DNA from: Paenibacillus sp. EZ-K15
GTDB lineage: Bacteria > Bacillota > Bacilli > Paenibacillales > Paenibacillaceae
DNA: 64,000 nt
Assembly (NCBI RefSeq): GCF_002573715.1
Contig: NZ_PDHM01000019.1
Span: 113,572 to 177,571 of the forward strand
Direction of reading: 5' to 3'
Part shown: in pieces, positions 35,120 to 44,098 of the stretch
Layout: every line of letters starts with the position of its first letter
How positions within the stretch are numbered: position 1 is the stretch's first letter
Translations under genes and position numbers: made by a program
The notes under the pieces: model-generated
Told to the model about the DNA's origin: nothing
What the model saw: only the letters and a program-made list of their open reading frames with translations
The model's database searches: none

Positions 35120-35773
35120 TTAATAACTCGTTGGGTTATCCGCAACGAATCGGACAGCGTCCGCGAAAGCGTCGCATGCTGCCTTGCAGGCCGATTGACT
35201 GCCTGTCAGCAGTGCGCCAGCGAAGTTGGTTTCGGACGGTGGGCCAAAGAAGGTTGCAATCGTAACATCGGCGGCTTTGAGTGCTGCATCGAGCGCATAC
35301 ATCGCTTCCAGCGGCGGAGCGATTAAATACGCGAGCGCCTCACCTTCTTGGATCCCCGCAGTCTCGGATAAATAGGAGCCTGTTCGGGATACGCAATGGG
35401 CGAAATAGGTGATGCTGTCATCCTCATTGGCGCTAACAAAATGAGCGCCGCTTTCGAGGAAATCAACGACGGCGTTCATGCCGCTGCGTACTTCCTCGGG
35501 ATTTGGCCCAGCCAGAATCCCAATGACTTCACCTGCCAGCTTCGTTGAAGCATTAGCCGATCCGGCATACATGCTTCTTGCATACACAACATCCACAGCG
35601 GCTGCTTTCGTTGCTTCATCCAATGCTGCGTAAGTTACGTCATCAATGTCAGCAGTAATGATACCCAAACTTTTATGGTGCGGCTTCAGCTCCAGCTTGT
35701 TTGCCATATCCAGGCTTACGTTGGAAATGAGCTTCATGCCGAGCACTTGTGCATGAATCGGTTCGTTTCTCAT
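35120..35773 (-). CDS. eutL: Shell protein EutL
   Basis: 217 residues forming two circularly permuted BMC domains. VLGMKLISNVSLDMANKLEL at the start, DDVTYAALDEATKAAAVDVV and FFGPPSETNFAGALLTGSQS are EutL signatures. EutL trimers have a gated central pore and are reported to bind ethanolamine. GGAGG precedes the ATG. The gene follows eutC by 18 bp. Confidence 0.95.
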   Translation of the reverse strand: MRNEPIHAQVLGMKLISNVSLDMANKLELKPHHKSLGIITADIDDVTYAALDEATKAAAVDVVYARSMYAGSANASTKLAGEVIGILAGPNPEEVRSGMNAVVDFLESGAHFVSANEDDSITYFAHCVSRTGSYLSETAGIQEGEALAYLIAPPLEAMYALDAALKAADVTIATFFGPPSETNFAGALLTGSQSACKAACDAFADAVRFVADNPTSY

Positions 35774-35791
35774 ACGTGCCTCCAGCCTTTC

Positions 35792-36745
35792 CTATAGTTT
35801 TAAATCAATACCTGATGCTTTGCGATCAATCATTGTCTTGATCAATTCGGCAATATGCGCCCCTGCTTCTACGGCAGGGGTACCGCCGGAATGAATGTTG
35901 GAAATAACGGTACGTCTTGCTTCAGGCATGCCCACCGTTGGTTTATAAGCAATGTAGGCACTCATGGATTCTGCCGTTACAAGCCCCGGACGTTCGCCGA
36001 CCAGCAGGCAAACCACATCTGCTTCCGTTACATCGCCAATGACGTCCATGGAAGGAACACGGCAATGCTTGACGAACAGGATATTGCCTGCATCGATGCC
36101 ATACATCTTAAGACCTTGCGTAACGGATGGAATGATATCCCGCAAGTTGGCTTCGATCGCTGCCGAACTTAAGCCGTCTCCAACCATGATTTGCACTTTG
36201 GCCTGCTTGGTCGTGTGCTGCTTGATGTACTCGATGGTCTCATCCGAGAATTGACGTCCCAAGTCCGGACGCGTAATATATTCATCCTTGTCCTGGCACT
36301 TGGTCGCGATCGGCACAAGGTGCATCTCCTTAACGAAATCTTCGGATACATAGGAGAACACGGCGTCTTGAGCAGCGGCATGGTCAGCGCGGAAACGCAG
36401 CGATGTAATCGTCTTGTACCGCGGACCTGCGCGCCAAACGCCAAGACGGGCCGGTGTCTTTGCTTTCATTCTCATGTATCCTTCGCGATCCGCCGGATCA
36501 GGCACGAGTAGCAGCTTGCGAAGGTTAATTTCCGTGATATCATCCAAGCATTCACCGTCGTCCTCTTGTACTTCCTCAGGTACCGTTTTCTGTACAAGTC
36601 CACCTTCGTGCGGCTCCGCGTTATGCGCAATCGGTGCTGCAACTGTCGCTGTTTCAACAGGCTTAGCTGCTTCTTGCTCTGCCTTGTTTCCTACCATCTC
36701 GTTCAAAATCGATTCAATCATCGATTTCAGATCTTTTTCGTTCAT
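35792..36745 (-). CDS. eutC: Ethanolamine ammonia-lyase small subunit EutC
   Basis: 317 residues. The N terminus MNEKDLKSMIESILNEMVGN is an amphipathic helix of the encapsulation type, followed by a variable linker to about residue 75. The catalytic domain follows, with TPARLGVWRAGPRYKT, VGDGLSSAAIEANL and LLVGERPGLVTAESMSAY. EutC contributes to adenosylcobalamin binding in the EutBC complex, which converts ethanolamine to acetaldehyde and ammonia. AGGAGG lies upstream. Confidence 0.96.
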   Translation of the reverse strand: MNEKDLKSMIESILNEMVGNKAEQEAAKPVETATVAAPIAHNAEPHEGGLVQKTVPEEVQEDDGECLDDITEINLRKLLLVPDPADREGYMRMKAKTPARLGVWRAGPRYKTITSLRFRADHAAAQDAVFSYVSEDFVKEMHLVPIATKCQDKDEYITRPDLGRQFSDETIEYIKQHTTKQAKVQIMVGDGLSSAAIEANLRDIIPSVTQGLKMYGIDAGNILFVKHCRVPSMDVIGDVTEADVVCLLVGERPGLVTAESMSAYIAYKPTVGMPEARRTVISNIHSGGTPAVEAGAHIAELIKTMIDRKASGIDLKL

Positions 36746-36763
36746 GTGAGCTTCCTCCTTTCC

Positions 36764-38128
36764 TTACTTGAGAAATACTGACGCATCCCCGGCTTTTTTG
36801 GTCAGTTTGCCGTTTTCGATAAAGCCCATTTTCTCCATCCACTGCTCGAACTCCCGAATTGGACGCAAACCGAGCAATTCACGCAGTGTTGCCGTTTCAT
36901 GATATCCGGTCGTCTGGTAGTTGAGCATGACATCGTCGCCATGCGGGATACCCATGAAGAAGTTGCAGCCTGCTGTAGACAGGAGAACCGCCAGGTTTTC
37001 CAAGTCGTTCTGATCCGCCTTCATATGGTTCGTATAACAAGCGTCGCATCCCATCGAGATGCCTGACAGCTTGCCCATGAAGTGATCTTCCAGGCCGGCA
37101 CGGATAACCTGCTTCGCGTCGTACAAATACTCGGGTCCGATGAATCCGACGACAGTGTTGACAAGGAAGGGGTTATACCGCTTCGCGAAACCGTAGCAGC
37201 GTGCTTCCATCGTCACCTGGTCGATGCCGTGATGAGCTTCGGAAGACAGTTCGGAGCCTTGCCCCGTCTCGAAATACATGACGTTTGGCCCAACAACCTG
37301 GCCTTGATGCAGCACAAGCTGCTGCGCTTCCTCAATCGTGGCCGCATTGAAACCGAACGCCTCATTCCCTTTCTGCGAACCTGCGATCGATTGGAAAATA
37401 AGTCCTGTAGGCGCGCCGCGCTTAACAGCTTCCATCTGGGTCGTAACGTGAGCGAGCACGCAGGTTTGCGTAGGAATTTCCCACTTCTGCCGGAACTCCT
37501 CGAACCGTTTCAGGACACGCGTCACGCTTTCTACGGAGTCGTCGACTGGATTGAGGCCAAGCACCGCATCCCCGATCCCGAAAGTCAGGCCTTCCATCAG
37601 GGAAGCCATGATACCGTCGGGATCATCTGTCGGGTGATTCGGCTGCAGCCGTGCCGACAACGTGCCCGGACGCCCGATCGTCGTGTTGGCATGCGCCGTT
37701 ACCCGGATTTTCTTGGCCCCGTAAATCAGGTCAAGGTTCGTCATGATTTTCGCAACCGCAGCGATCATTTCCGCTGTCAGTCCACGGGAGATGCGCTTGA
37801 TGTCGCCTTCCGTTGTGTTCTCATTCAAAATCCACTCCCGCAGCTCTTCTACGGTCCAGTTTTGAATTTCACTGTAAATACGCTCATTTACCGCATCCTG
37901 AATGATACGTGTTACTTCGTCCTCTTCGTAAGGAACCGCCGGATTATTGCGCAGGTCCGACAATTTGATCTGGGAAAGAACGACCTTGGCAGCTACGCGT
38001 TCTTCTGCCGAAGTGGCTCCCAATCCGGCCAGCGTATCCCCCGACTTTTCTTCATTGGCTTTTGCCATGACTTCCATGAGCGTATTGAATTGATAGACTC
38101 GCCCAAACAATTTCGTTTTTAAAATCAC
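36764..38128 (-). CDS. eutB: Ethanolamine ammonia-lyase large subunit EutB
   Basis: About 454 residues with a TIM-barrel catalytic subunit. LKTKLFGRVYQFNTLMEVMA, KKIRVTAHANTTIGRPGTLS, CVLAHVTTQMEAVKRGAPTG and YFETGQGSELSSEAHHGIDQ match EutB throughout. With EutC it performs the radical deamination of ethanolamine. The GTG at 38128 has GGAGGAG five bases upstream and gives the family N terminus. Confidence 0.97.
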   Translation of the reverse strand: MILKTKLFGRVYQFNTLMEVMAKANEEKSGDTLAGLGATSAEERVAAKVVLSQIKLSDLRNNPAVPYEEDEVTRIIQDAVNERIYSEIQNWTVEELREWILNENTTEGDIKRISRGLTAEMIAAVAKIMTNLDLIYGAKKIRVTAHANTTIGRPGTLSARLQPNHPTDDPDGIMASLMEGLTFGIGDAVLGLNPVDDSVESVTRVLKRFEEFRQKWEIPTQTCVLAHVTTQMEAVKRGAPTGLIFQSIAGSQKGNEAFGFNAATIEEAQQLVLHQGQVVGPNVMYFETGQGSELSSEAHHGIDQVTMEARCYGFAKRYNPFLVNTVVGFIGPEYLYDAKQVIRAGLEDHFMGKLSGISMGCDACYTNHMKADQNDLENLAVLLSTAGCNFFMGIPHGDDVMLNYQTTGYHETATLRELLGLRPIREFEQWMEKMGFIENGKLTKKAGDASVFLK

Positions 38129-38190
38129 GAAAGCTCCTCCTTCCACTTGCAGCTCGAATAGATGAAACTCGAATCGTTAATGTGCGACTC

Positions 38191-39621
38191 TTAGTGAAAA
38201 ACAAGCGTTTTAATAACGACGGGCAGCACCTTGCCACCCGCAATCGGCTTGCCGATGTCGATATAGTCGCCATTGTCTACCTGTACGCTGTCGATGCAGA
38301 TGACATCTTTCTTGTAATTCAGCAACGCGTACAATGTTTGCCCCATCACCTTCGCCAGATCGTGATGAACAATCACGATGAGCGGATACTCCCGCTCCAG
38401 CAGTTCAGACATCCCTTTGTACAAACCTTGGGCATATTTCTGAACCTCCTGAAAGCTTGCATTTTTCTTTCCTTCAATCGCAATGGCCACCCGCTGCAAA
38501 TCATTGTTCAGTTTGAACCAATCCAACTTATCGGTGATGGCCTTTGCCAACTGCTCACTGCTTCCGGACTCGTCGACCACAGAAAGCTTCAAGATCGGTA
38601 AATTCTTGATCGGGAAACTTTCGTCCGTATAGGTAATCGTGCTCCCACTGATCTCCGTCGTATGGGATCCTGCTCCGACAACGGTAGCCCGGATGGTCTC
38701 GGCTGAACGGGCGACGGTCAGCTGCTGCGTTAGCGGAGAAGAGGCGATTGCTCTTCCAAGCAATATACCGATGTCTCCGAACTCGAATACGTCTCCTGTG
38801 GATTCATGATAAATGTAGTCTGCAACCCCTCCTGAGAAGGAAATACATGGTATCGCCCGATCCAGCTTCAGCCCTTTGTTGGTGACGATGGTGTTATAGA
38901 AGTCTCCCGGTGGTCTAAGGCCGACGCTTTCTTCAAGCAGCTTGACCATTTCCCCGATAATCGGCTGAAGATCATCTGGAGTGACCCGCTGGCCTATAGC
39001 AAGACGGAATCCCCTTCGCTCGGCAAGCTGCTTGATTTTAGGCGCGATATACGTGATTTCATGCGAACTTTGATCAACCTTGATCAGGCGCCCCCCAATA
39101 TCGAGGCAGCCCGTATCCAACAGTTCGCCATCGGCGAATAATGCCAAATTGCTTGTACCGCCGCCAATGTCGATGTTGGCGATGCAGGTGGAATGCTCTT
39201 TGGAATACGAATGTGCACCCGCGCCTTTGGCGGCAATAATACTCTCCAAATCCGGCCCTGCGGTTGCGACTACGAAATCGCCGGCAAAGCCGCTTAGCGA
39301 GAGCACGACTTCATTGGCATTCTCTTTGCGTGCCGTCTCACCCGTGATGATGACCGCTCCTGTCTGAATCTCGTCCTTACGGATGCCTGCCTTCTCGTAT
39401 TGCTCCTGCACGAAGGACTGAATCTTCAACATATCGATCCGGTTATCTTCCAACATGGGCGTAAAACAAATGTCGCTTCGATAGACCACTTCTTTGTCCG
39501 TAATAACCAAGCGGGGCACCGAAAACGAAGAAGCCATGTTTTGAATATGGAGCTTAGACAGCACCAACTGGGTCGTAGAAGTTCCCATATCGATGCCAAC
39601 GCTGAGCAATTGTTCTTCCAC
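38191..39621 (-). CDS. eutA: Ethanolamine ammonia-lyase reactivating factor EutA
   Basis: About 476 residues with an actin/Hsp70-like ATPase fold. The phosphate loop 1 is SVGIDMGTSTTQLVLS near the N terminus and the second is ANIDIGGGTSNLALF (about 165). EutA exchanges damaged cobalamin for fresh adenosylcobalamin in EutBC. The GTG at 39621 lies six bases after AGGGGGTG. The gene has its own ANTAR-type leader at 39677-39761. Confidence 0.93.
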   Translation of the reverse strand: MEEQLLSVGIDMGTSTTQLVLSKLHIQNMASSFSVPRLVITDKEVVYRSDICFTPMLEDNRIDMLKIQSFVQEQYEKAGIRKDEIQTGAVIITGETARKENANEVVLSLSGFAGDFVVATAGPDLESIIAAKGAGAHSYSKEHSTCIANIDIGGGTSNLALFADGELLDTGCLDIGGRLIKVDQSSHEITYIAPKIKQLAERRGFRLAIGQRVTPDDLQPIIGEMVKLLEESVGLRPPGDFYNTIVTNKGLKLDRAIPCISFSGGVADYIYHESTGDVFEFGDIGILLGRAIASSPLTQQLTVARSAETIRATVVGAGSHTTEISGSTITYTDESFPIKNLPILKLSVVDESGSSEQLAKAITDKLDWFKLNNDLQRVAIAIEGKKNASFQEVQKYAQGLYKGMSELLEREYPLIVIVHHDLAKVMGQTLYALLNYKKDVICIDSVQVDNGDYIDIGKPIAGGKVLPVVIKTLVFH

Positions 39622-39676
39622 TTTGTTCACCCCCTGGCTTGATTTCTTATCACCCGGACTACAACTTGAAGAATGC

Positions 39677-39761
39677 AAAAAGGCTTAAAGTGACAACCTT
39701 CCGGATATACCGGAAGGTTTACTTTAAGCCTCATTGCTTCGAAGACTACGCCCTTGTAGTC
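39677..39761 (-). promoter_or_regulatory. ANTAR (EutV) two-hairpin antiterminator leader of eutA
   Basis: In transcript order: P1 is GACTAC-AAGGGC-GTAGTC (39761-39744), P2 is AAGC-AATGAG-GCTT (39739-39726). Both hexaloops have A at position 1 and G at position 4, the known ANTAR recognition pattern. P2 overlaps the 5' arm of a long terminator hairpin (AGGCTTAAAGT with ACTTTAAGCCT, inner CCGG stem) that ends in TTTTT. EutV bound to P1/P2 would prevent the terminator and allow eutA onward to be read. Confidence 0.85.
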
Positions 39762-39769
39762 CGATGATA

Positions 39770-41194
39770 TTATTTTTTGAACGTAAAAGTCACTGTTGTG
39801 CCCTTATCGCCGGATACGATCGAAAGCTTACCTTTCAGCTTGTCTTTAACATAGCTGCGGACAATCGTCAGCCCCAAGCTTTTATGCGAAGTTTCCCCGA
39901 CAACGAACCCGGCTCCGTCGTCTGCCACGACGACCGTCACCAGCCCGCCTTCTACTTTTGTCTTGACGGAAATTCTTCCCTCCGAACAATCACCGAACGC
40001 ATGTTCATAACTATTATGTAGCAGTTCGCTTACAATCAGCGCGACAGTTACGGTCCGATCACTGTCCAAGCAAATGTTTTGCTCTGAAGCAATCTCCACC
40101 TTGACGGCGCGGCAATCAACAAAACAGCGTTCGATATTGGATGCAATCAATCGTATAACATCCATGAGATCCACTTCGGCTTCGATCTCCGTCGATAGCA
40201 ATTCATGGGTTGCGGCGATCGCGAGCACGCGACTGACACTGTCATCAAGGCATTTCTTGGCCTCAGGGCTTTTGCACTGCCGCCCCTGAATGCGCAGCAG
40301 AGACGCTACCATCTGCAAATTGTTTTTTACCCGGTGATGGATTTCGCGGATGGCAACCGATTTCGAAACGATCTCAGCTTCCTTGTTTTTAATCTCGGTT
40401 ATATCATGCAAAATAACGCCTACGCATAAATCCTTTTCCTCAATGAACAAGCGTTTCACCTGATAGTAACGTCCGGCGGCTTTCACTTCCACCGTAAGCG
40501 GACAACATAGCGAGGATGAATGCTGGCTCATGACCTCGGAGAACATCGTCTGATCAAGCGACAAATTATCATAATGCAATCCTTCGATATCTTCCAAATA
40601 ACCAAGCTGTCTGTAATATACGTCCGCCTGTTCATTTTTCAGCTTCAAAAACCCATATTTATCGAACACCAGAACGGCGTCTTCCAATTGATTGATAATC
40701 GAATCCTTGAACTGCAGCATAGCCCCCAGCATCGAGGACATATCCCCATCTTCGCATGACGTTCTCTGCCTGTTGAAGTGGGCTTGTATATTGTCGCTGA
40801 CATCTTTTTCATAGATCAGAACGGCAATGACGCCGCTTTGATTTTTAATAGGATATACCGTTTGCCGAACCAGATGATTCTCCTGCGTCCTGGCGACGAG
40901 CCCCTGCGACATAATGCCTGTTTCCAGCGTCCGCAGGACGCCAGGTTCATTCTCGCGCAGCGCCTTCTCCCCCGTAACCGGAAAATAATACACCGATTTG
41001 CCTTCACATGGACGACGATGATAGACCACGATGGCTTCGCTTGCCACGCTCGACAATACGTCGATGAACACATCATCCTCTACCTCGGTCATTTGAAAAG
41101 ACTCCGCTATTTCGCAGATCCGGACTATATCCTCTTCCGACAATCCGGTGTGAAGGCTGCAAAGCTGCCTGATCCGTTCTTTGAAATCAATCAT
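39770..41194 (-). CDS. eutW: EutW sensor histidine kinase
   Basis: About 474 residues, soluble, with no membrane helix. The N-terminal half holds a GAF-like sensor region and a PAS-like segment (AVLVFDKYGFLKLKNEQADV, about 190-210). The HisKA_2 box IREIHHRVKNNLQMVASLLR (about 285) is followed by an HATPase domain with VADDGAGFV. EutW responds to ethanolamine and phosphorylates EutV. The ATG overlaps the eutV stop (ATGATTGA), so translation is coupled. Confidence 0.92.
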   Translation of the reverse strand: MIDFKERIRQLCSLHTGLSEEDIVRICEIAESFQMTEVEDDVFIDVLSSVASEAIVVYHRRPCEGKSVYYFPVTGEKALRENEPGVLRTLETGIMSQGLVARTQENHLVRQTVYPIKNQSGVIAVLIYEKDVSDNIQAHFNRQRTSCEDGDMSSMLGAMLQFKDSIINQLEDAVLVFDKYGFLKLKNEQADVYYRQLGYLEDIEGLHYDNLSLDQTMFSEVMSQHSSSLCCPLTVEVKAAGRYYQVKRLFIEEKDLCVGVILHDITEIKNKEAEIVSKSVAIREIHHRVKNNLQMVASLLRIQGRQCKSPEAKKCLDDSVSRVLAIAATHELLSTEIEAEVDLMDVIRLIASNIERCFVDCRAVKVEIASEQNICLDSDRTVTVALIVSELLHNSYEHAFGDCSEGRISVKTKVEGGLVTVVVADDGAGFVVGETSHKSLGLTIVRSYVKDKLKGKLSIVSGDKGTTVTFTFKK

Positions 41195-41759
41195 AGGAAA
41201 TGACGATGGTACTAGCAATTTCAATCAGAGGACATCGGCGATCCATGCTGAGTTTGCGCAAGATTTGATAGGCTTCCTCTTCCGTGTAGCCATTTTCTCT
41301 CATCAATATGCCTTTCGCTTTCTCGACCGCTTTGCGTTCTTCCATCTTCTGCGTCAGCTTTGAGAGATCTTGTTCCAGCTTTCGGAATTCCTTGCCTCTG
41401 GCTATCGTGACTTCCACCATAGGAATGAACGACTTTTCATCAAGCGGCTTTACCAAGTAACCAAGCGCACCGACAGAAGATGCTTTTTCAATCGTCTGTT
41501 TGTCGCTGTAGGCGGTCAAAAGGATGATCCCGCCCGCCAGCTGTTCTGAAAGAATTCTTTTACTCGCCTTGAGCCCATCCAAAATGGGCATTTGAACATC
41601 CATGATGACGAGGTCAGGCAGATGCTTCTTGCATAATTCGATAGCTTCAAAGCCATCGGAAGCTTCGCCTACTACATTGTAGTTAGCCTCTTCTAGCATC
41701 TCACGAATATCCATTCTTGTAATAGGTTCGTCATCGACTATTACAATTTTTCCATTCAT
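41187..41759 (-). CDS. eutV: EutV ANTAR-domain response regulator
   Basis: 190 residues: a receiver domain with acidic residues D9-D10 and phospho-acceptor D54 in VIMDVQMP, then an ANTAR RNA-binding domain (about 125-185; EERKAVEKAKGILMRENGYT, EEEAYQILRKLSMD). Phosphorylated EutV binds paired hexaloop hairpins in leader RNAs and prevents terminator formation. Such targets are present before eutG, eutS and eutA in this window. GAGGTG precedes the ATG. Confidence 0.95.
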   Translation of the reverse strand: MNGKIVIVDDEPITRMDIREMLEEANYNVVGEASDGFEAIELCKKHLPDLVIMDVQMPILDGLKASKRILSEQLAGGIILLTAYSDKQTIEKASSVGALGYLVKPLDEKSFIPMVEVTIARGKEFRKLEQDLSKLTQKMEERKAVEKAKGILMRENGYTEEEAYQILRKLSMDRRCPLIEIASTIVISYD

Positions 41760-41847
41760 GCGTCATGCACCTCATTGTCTGTCGTTATTTGCTTGTCGCT
41801 TGTCTATCGATAAGCCCCGCTTGCATTTGAACTAGAATCCAAGTCGT

Positions 41848-42282
41848 TTACGCCCTCAAATAATCCCGAAGAGCATCCACTCCCACGTTCTCGATCGTCG
41901 AGACTTCAAAAATCCGCTCTACGCCGGCCGCCATTAAATGCGCTCTGGCCTGCGTGATTTCTTCTTGCGACTTGGCCAGTTCCACCTTCGTTACCACTCC
42001 GATAACCGGCTTGGCGAATACCGTTGCAAAGGCCGGCGGGAAATAGCTGTCTTCTTTCGTGCAATCCTGAACCAGCCCAATGACATCGGCATCTACACTG
42101 GATACTAACAGCATTTTGTATAAATACCGGTTCTCGATGCATTCGCCCGGCGTATCGATCGCCTGATCGAAATTTTCGACGGCTTGCGTTTTCTTATAGG
42201 CAATCTCCTCACCGTGCAGCCATTGGCACAGCGTGGTTTTGCCCGATCCTGTACTTCCGGCAAAAATAATTTTCTTCATCAT
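41848..42282 (-). CDS. eutP: EutP, Ras-like GTPase-fold protein
   Basis: 144 residues with a P-loop GSTGSGKTTLCQWLHG at the N terminus, AIDTPGECIENRYLY as the switch region and VVTKVELAKSQEE as the TKxE/NKxD-like base-recognition motif. It belongs to the EutP/PduV family. Members show NTPase or acetate kinase-like activity and may localise to the shell. It is encoded between eutS and eutV with AGGAG before the ATG. Confidence 0.92.
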   Translation of the reverse strand: MMKKIIFAGSTGSGKTTLCQWLHGEEIAYKKTQAVENFDQAIDTPGECIENRYLYKMLLVSSVDADVIGLVQDCTKEDSYFPPAFATVFAKPVIGVVTKVELAKSQEEITQARAHLMAAGVERIFEVSTIENVGVDALRDYLRA

Positions 42283-42291
42283 AAGCTTCTC

Positions 42292-42657
42292 CTACGTTCT
42301 CGTAATGTTCGTATTTGCCGAGAAGCCCAATATATTCTGCAATCCATGCAGCACTGCGCTGATCGCAGATTCTACTGATGATACATCGCCCGTAATGACG
42401 AGTGAACCGCTGAAACGGTCGACAAAGCCGATTTGTACGCCAGCCGCCTTTGTAGCGATATCCGCTGCAATGATGGAGGCTTCGCTTGGCGTGATCGTCA
42501 TAACGCCGATGGACTGATGCGCTTCGTTTCCGAGTCCCAGCTTCTTGTAAATGTCCGGGTTCGGGTTCGCGATAATGTGAGCGAGCGTGACCTGTTTGCC
42601 AGGCACATACTCCTGAATCACACGTTGTTTCTCGGCTCCTTGTTCCATACTTCTCAT
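42292..42657 (-). CDS. eutS: Shell protein EutS
   Basis: About 118-121 residues; the BMC domain carries IQEYVPGKQVTLAHIIANPN, IGVMTITPSEASIIAADIAT and IGFVDRFSGSLVITGDVSSV, the EutS/PduU circularly permuted type with an N-terminal strand that plugs the pore. The ATG at 42657 or the one at 42648 may be used; GAGTGAG stands just before. The gene starts directly downstream of a 64 bp repeat, beyond the ANTAR leader. Confidence 0.93.
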   Translation of the reverse strand: MRSMEQGAEKQRVIQEYVPGKQVTLAHIIANPNPDIYKKLGLGNEAHQSIGVMTITPSEASIIAADIATKAAGVQIGFVDRFSGSLVITGDVSSVESAISAVLHGLQNILGFSANTNITRT

Positions 42658-42690
42658 CTCACTCTCGTATCGAAAACACTAAAAGAGGTT

Positions 42691-42754
42691 GTTCAAAAAA
42701 AGTAAACTCGGCATCGAATCTTGAATTCAGCCGGGAAAACCGGCCTTTTTGAAC
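42691..42754. repeat. 64 bp deleted copy of the 284 bp repeat
   Basis: Ends GTTCAAAAAA and CTTTTTGAAC form inverted repeats. The interior CTCGGCATCGAATCTTGAAT is shared with the full copy at 18222-18505. It carries a small hairpin, GCCGG-TTTTC-CCGGC. It lies between the eutS antiterminator leader and the eutS start codon. Confidence 0.7.
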
Positions 42755-42774
42755 ACGCAACTAAAATTCACTGC

Positions 42775-42861
42775 AAAAAACAATAAAAGCCCCTTAAAAG
42801 TCCATGCGGAATTTTTAAGAAGCCACTTTGCTTTGATTTGTATGCAACACGCCATTGTGTT
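42775..42861 (-). promoter_or_regulatory. ANTAR (EutV) two-hairpin antiterminator leader of eutS
   Basis: P1 is AACAC-AATGGC-GTGTT (42861-42846) and P2 is AAGC-AAAGTG-GCTT (42833-42820); both loops show A1 and G4. P2 overlaps the 5' arm of a terminator (GGCTTCTTAAAA with TTTTAAGGGGC) followed by a T-rich tract. The layout matches the eutA and eutG leaders. Confidence 0.85.
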
Positions 42862-42867
42862 ACTTTC

Positions 42868-42897
42868 ACTATATTTGAATATTGCAAGCGATGTCAA
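42868..42897 (-). promoter_or_regulatory. eutS promoter with overlapping cre-like site
   Basis: TTGACA (42897-42892) and TATAGT (42873-42868) are 18 bp apart on the minus strand, just after the eutG stop. TGCAAGCGATGTCA on the plus strand (42883-42896) matches the CcpA consensus except at one position and overlaps the -35, suggesting glucose repression. Confidence 0.7.
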
Positions 42898-42926
42898 TAC
42901 GAAATCCGTCAAATTTCGACTCGATC

Positions 42927-44069
42927 TTAGAATTGAAACATTTTGTTCAAAATTTGAAGCACATCCTCTGCCGTAGGAACGCGTGGATTTGTTGCCGTGC
43001 ATCCGTCTTTCAGCGCGCCTTCGGCGATCGACACTCTCATCTCTCCAAACAGCGATTGATCCACGCCGCATTCGCGCAGCGTTTGCGGCATATTCAATTG
43101 CTTCTGCAACTGTTTGATTGCCTGTACGAGACTACGGACGCCGCTCTTGGCATTTGGTGCGGATAACCCCAAGCTTTTGGAAATTTCGGCATACCGAACC
43201 GCCGCTCTATTGCTTTCTTCCTTGCCGTAACCCGGCTTGTAATCGGCATTAAATTCGATGACATGCGGAAGAAGAATCGCATTCATGCGTCCGTGGGCAA
43301 TTTTGAATTTGGCTCCCGCCACATGCGCGATCCCATGATTCAATCCCAGCGACGCAATATTAAACGCCATCCCGGCGATGCAAGATGCATTATGCATTTT
43401 TTCGCGCGCCTCAAGATCATTTCCGTCCTTATAAGCTCGCGGCAAATAAGCAAAGACCAGCTTCATCGCCTTCTCCGCCAGCGCATCGGAGATATCATTG
43501 GATTTGGTGGATACATACGCTTCAATGGCATGCGTCAAAACATCCAGTCCGGTATCGGCCGTAATGAAGTCCGGCACGCTTTTGACGAGCTCAGGATCGA
43601 GAATCGCTTCTTGCGGCAGCATGTCATCGGATACAAGCGGATATTTGATGCTTTTTTCTTTGTCGCTAATAACGGAGAATGACGTAACTTCAGAACCCGT
43701 CCCGCTTGTCGTCGGGATTGCAATGAACGGGATATCTCGCTGGTCAAGCAGCTTTTTCGTAAACAGCTTCATCGCTTTAGCGGCATCAATGGCAGAACCG
43801 CCGCCAATGGCAATGATCAGATCGGTGTTGAACGAGCAAAGCGCCTCGACACCTTCCGTGACGACTTCAATCGGCGGATCAGGCACGATATTGCTGAAAA
43901 CATATTGCTCGTTACTGCTGTGCAGGCGATCAAACACCATGTTAATCATTCCCGACTTCACCATAAATGGATCCGTGACGATGAACATTCGTTTGTTTTG
44001 CCACTCTGTTAGACGATCCATCGCGCCTTGCCCCATATAGAGGTCGGCTTTAATCGAAAGTTTATCCAT
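42927..44069 (-). CDS. eutG: Iron-containing alcohol dehydrogenase EutG
   Basis: About 380 residues of the Fe-dependent (type III) alcohol dehydrogenase family: GGGSAIDAAKAMKLFTKK for NAD binding, PTTSGTGSEVTSFSVI and the metal region HGIAHVAGAKFKIAHGRMNA. It reduces acetaldehyde to ethanol and regenerates NAD for EutE. The ATG at 44069 has TTGGAGG upstream; the longer frame runs through the leader hairpins and is not used. Confidence 0.92.
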   Translation of the reverse strand: MDKLSIKADLYMGQGAMDRLTEWQNKRMFIVTDPFMVKSGMINMVFDRLHSSNEQYVFSNIVPDPPIEVVTEGVEALCSFNTDLIIAIGGGSAIDAAKAMKLFTKKLLDQRDIPFIAIPTTSGTGSEVTSFSVISDKEKSIKYPLVSDDMLPQEAILDPELVKSVPDFITADTGLDVLTHAIEAYVSTKSNDISDALAEKAMKLVFAYLPRAYKDGNDLEAREKMHNASCIAGMAFNIASLGLNHGIAHVAGAKFKIAHGRMNAILLPHVIEFNADYKPGYGKEESNRAAVRYAEISKSLGLSAPNAKSGVRSLVQAIKQLQKQLNMPQTLRECGVDQSLFGEMRVSIAEGALKDGCTATNPRVPTAEDVLQILNKMFQF

Positions 44070-44098
44070 GTAAAGCACCTCCAAGAAGTAATTGCAAC

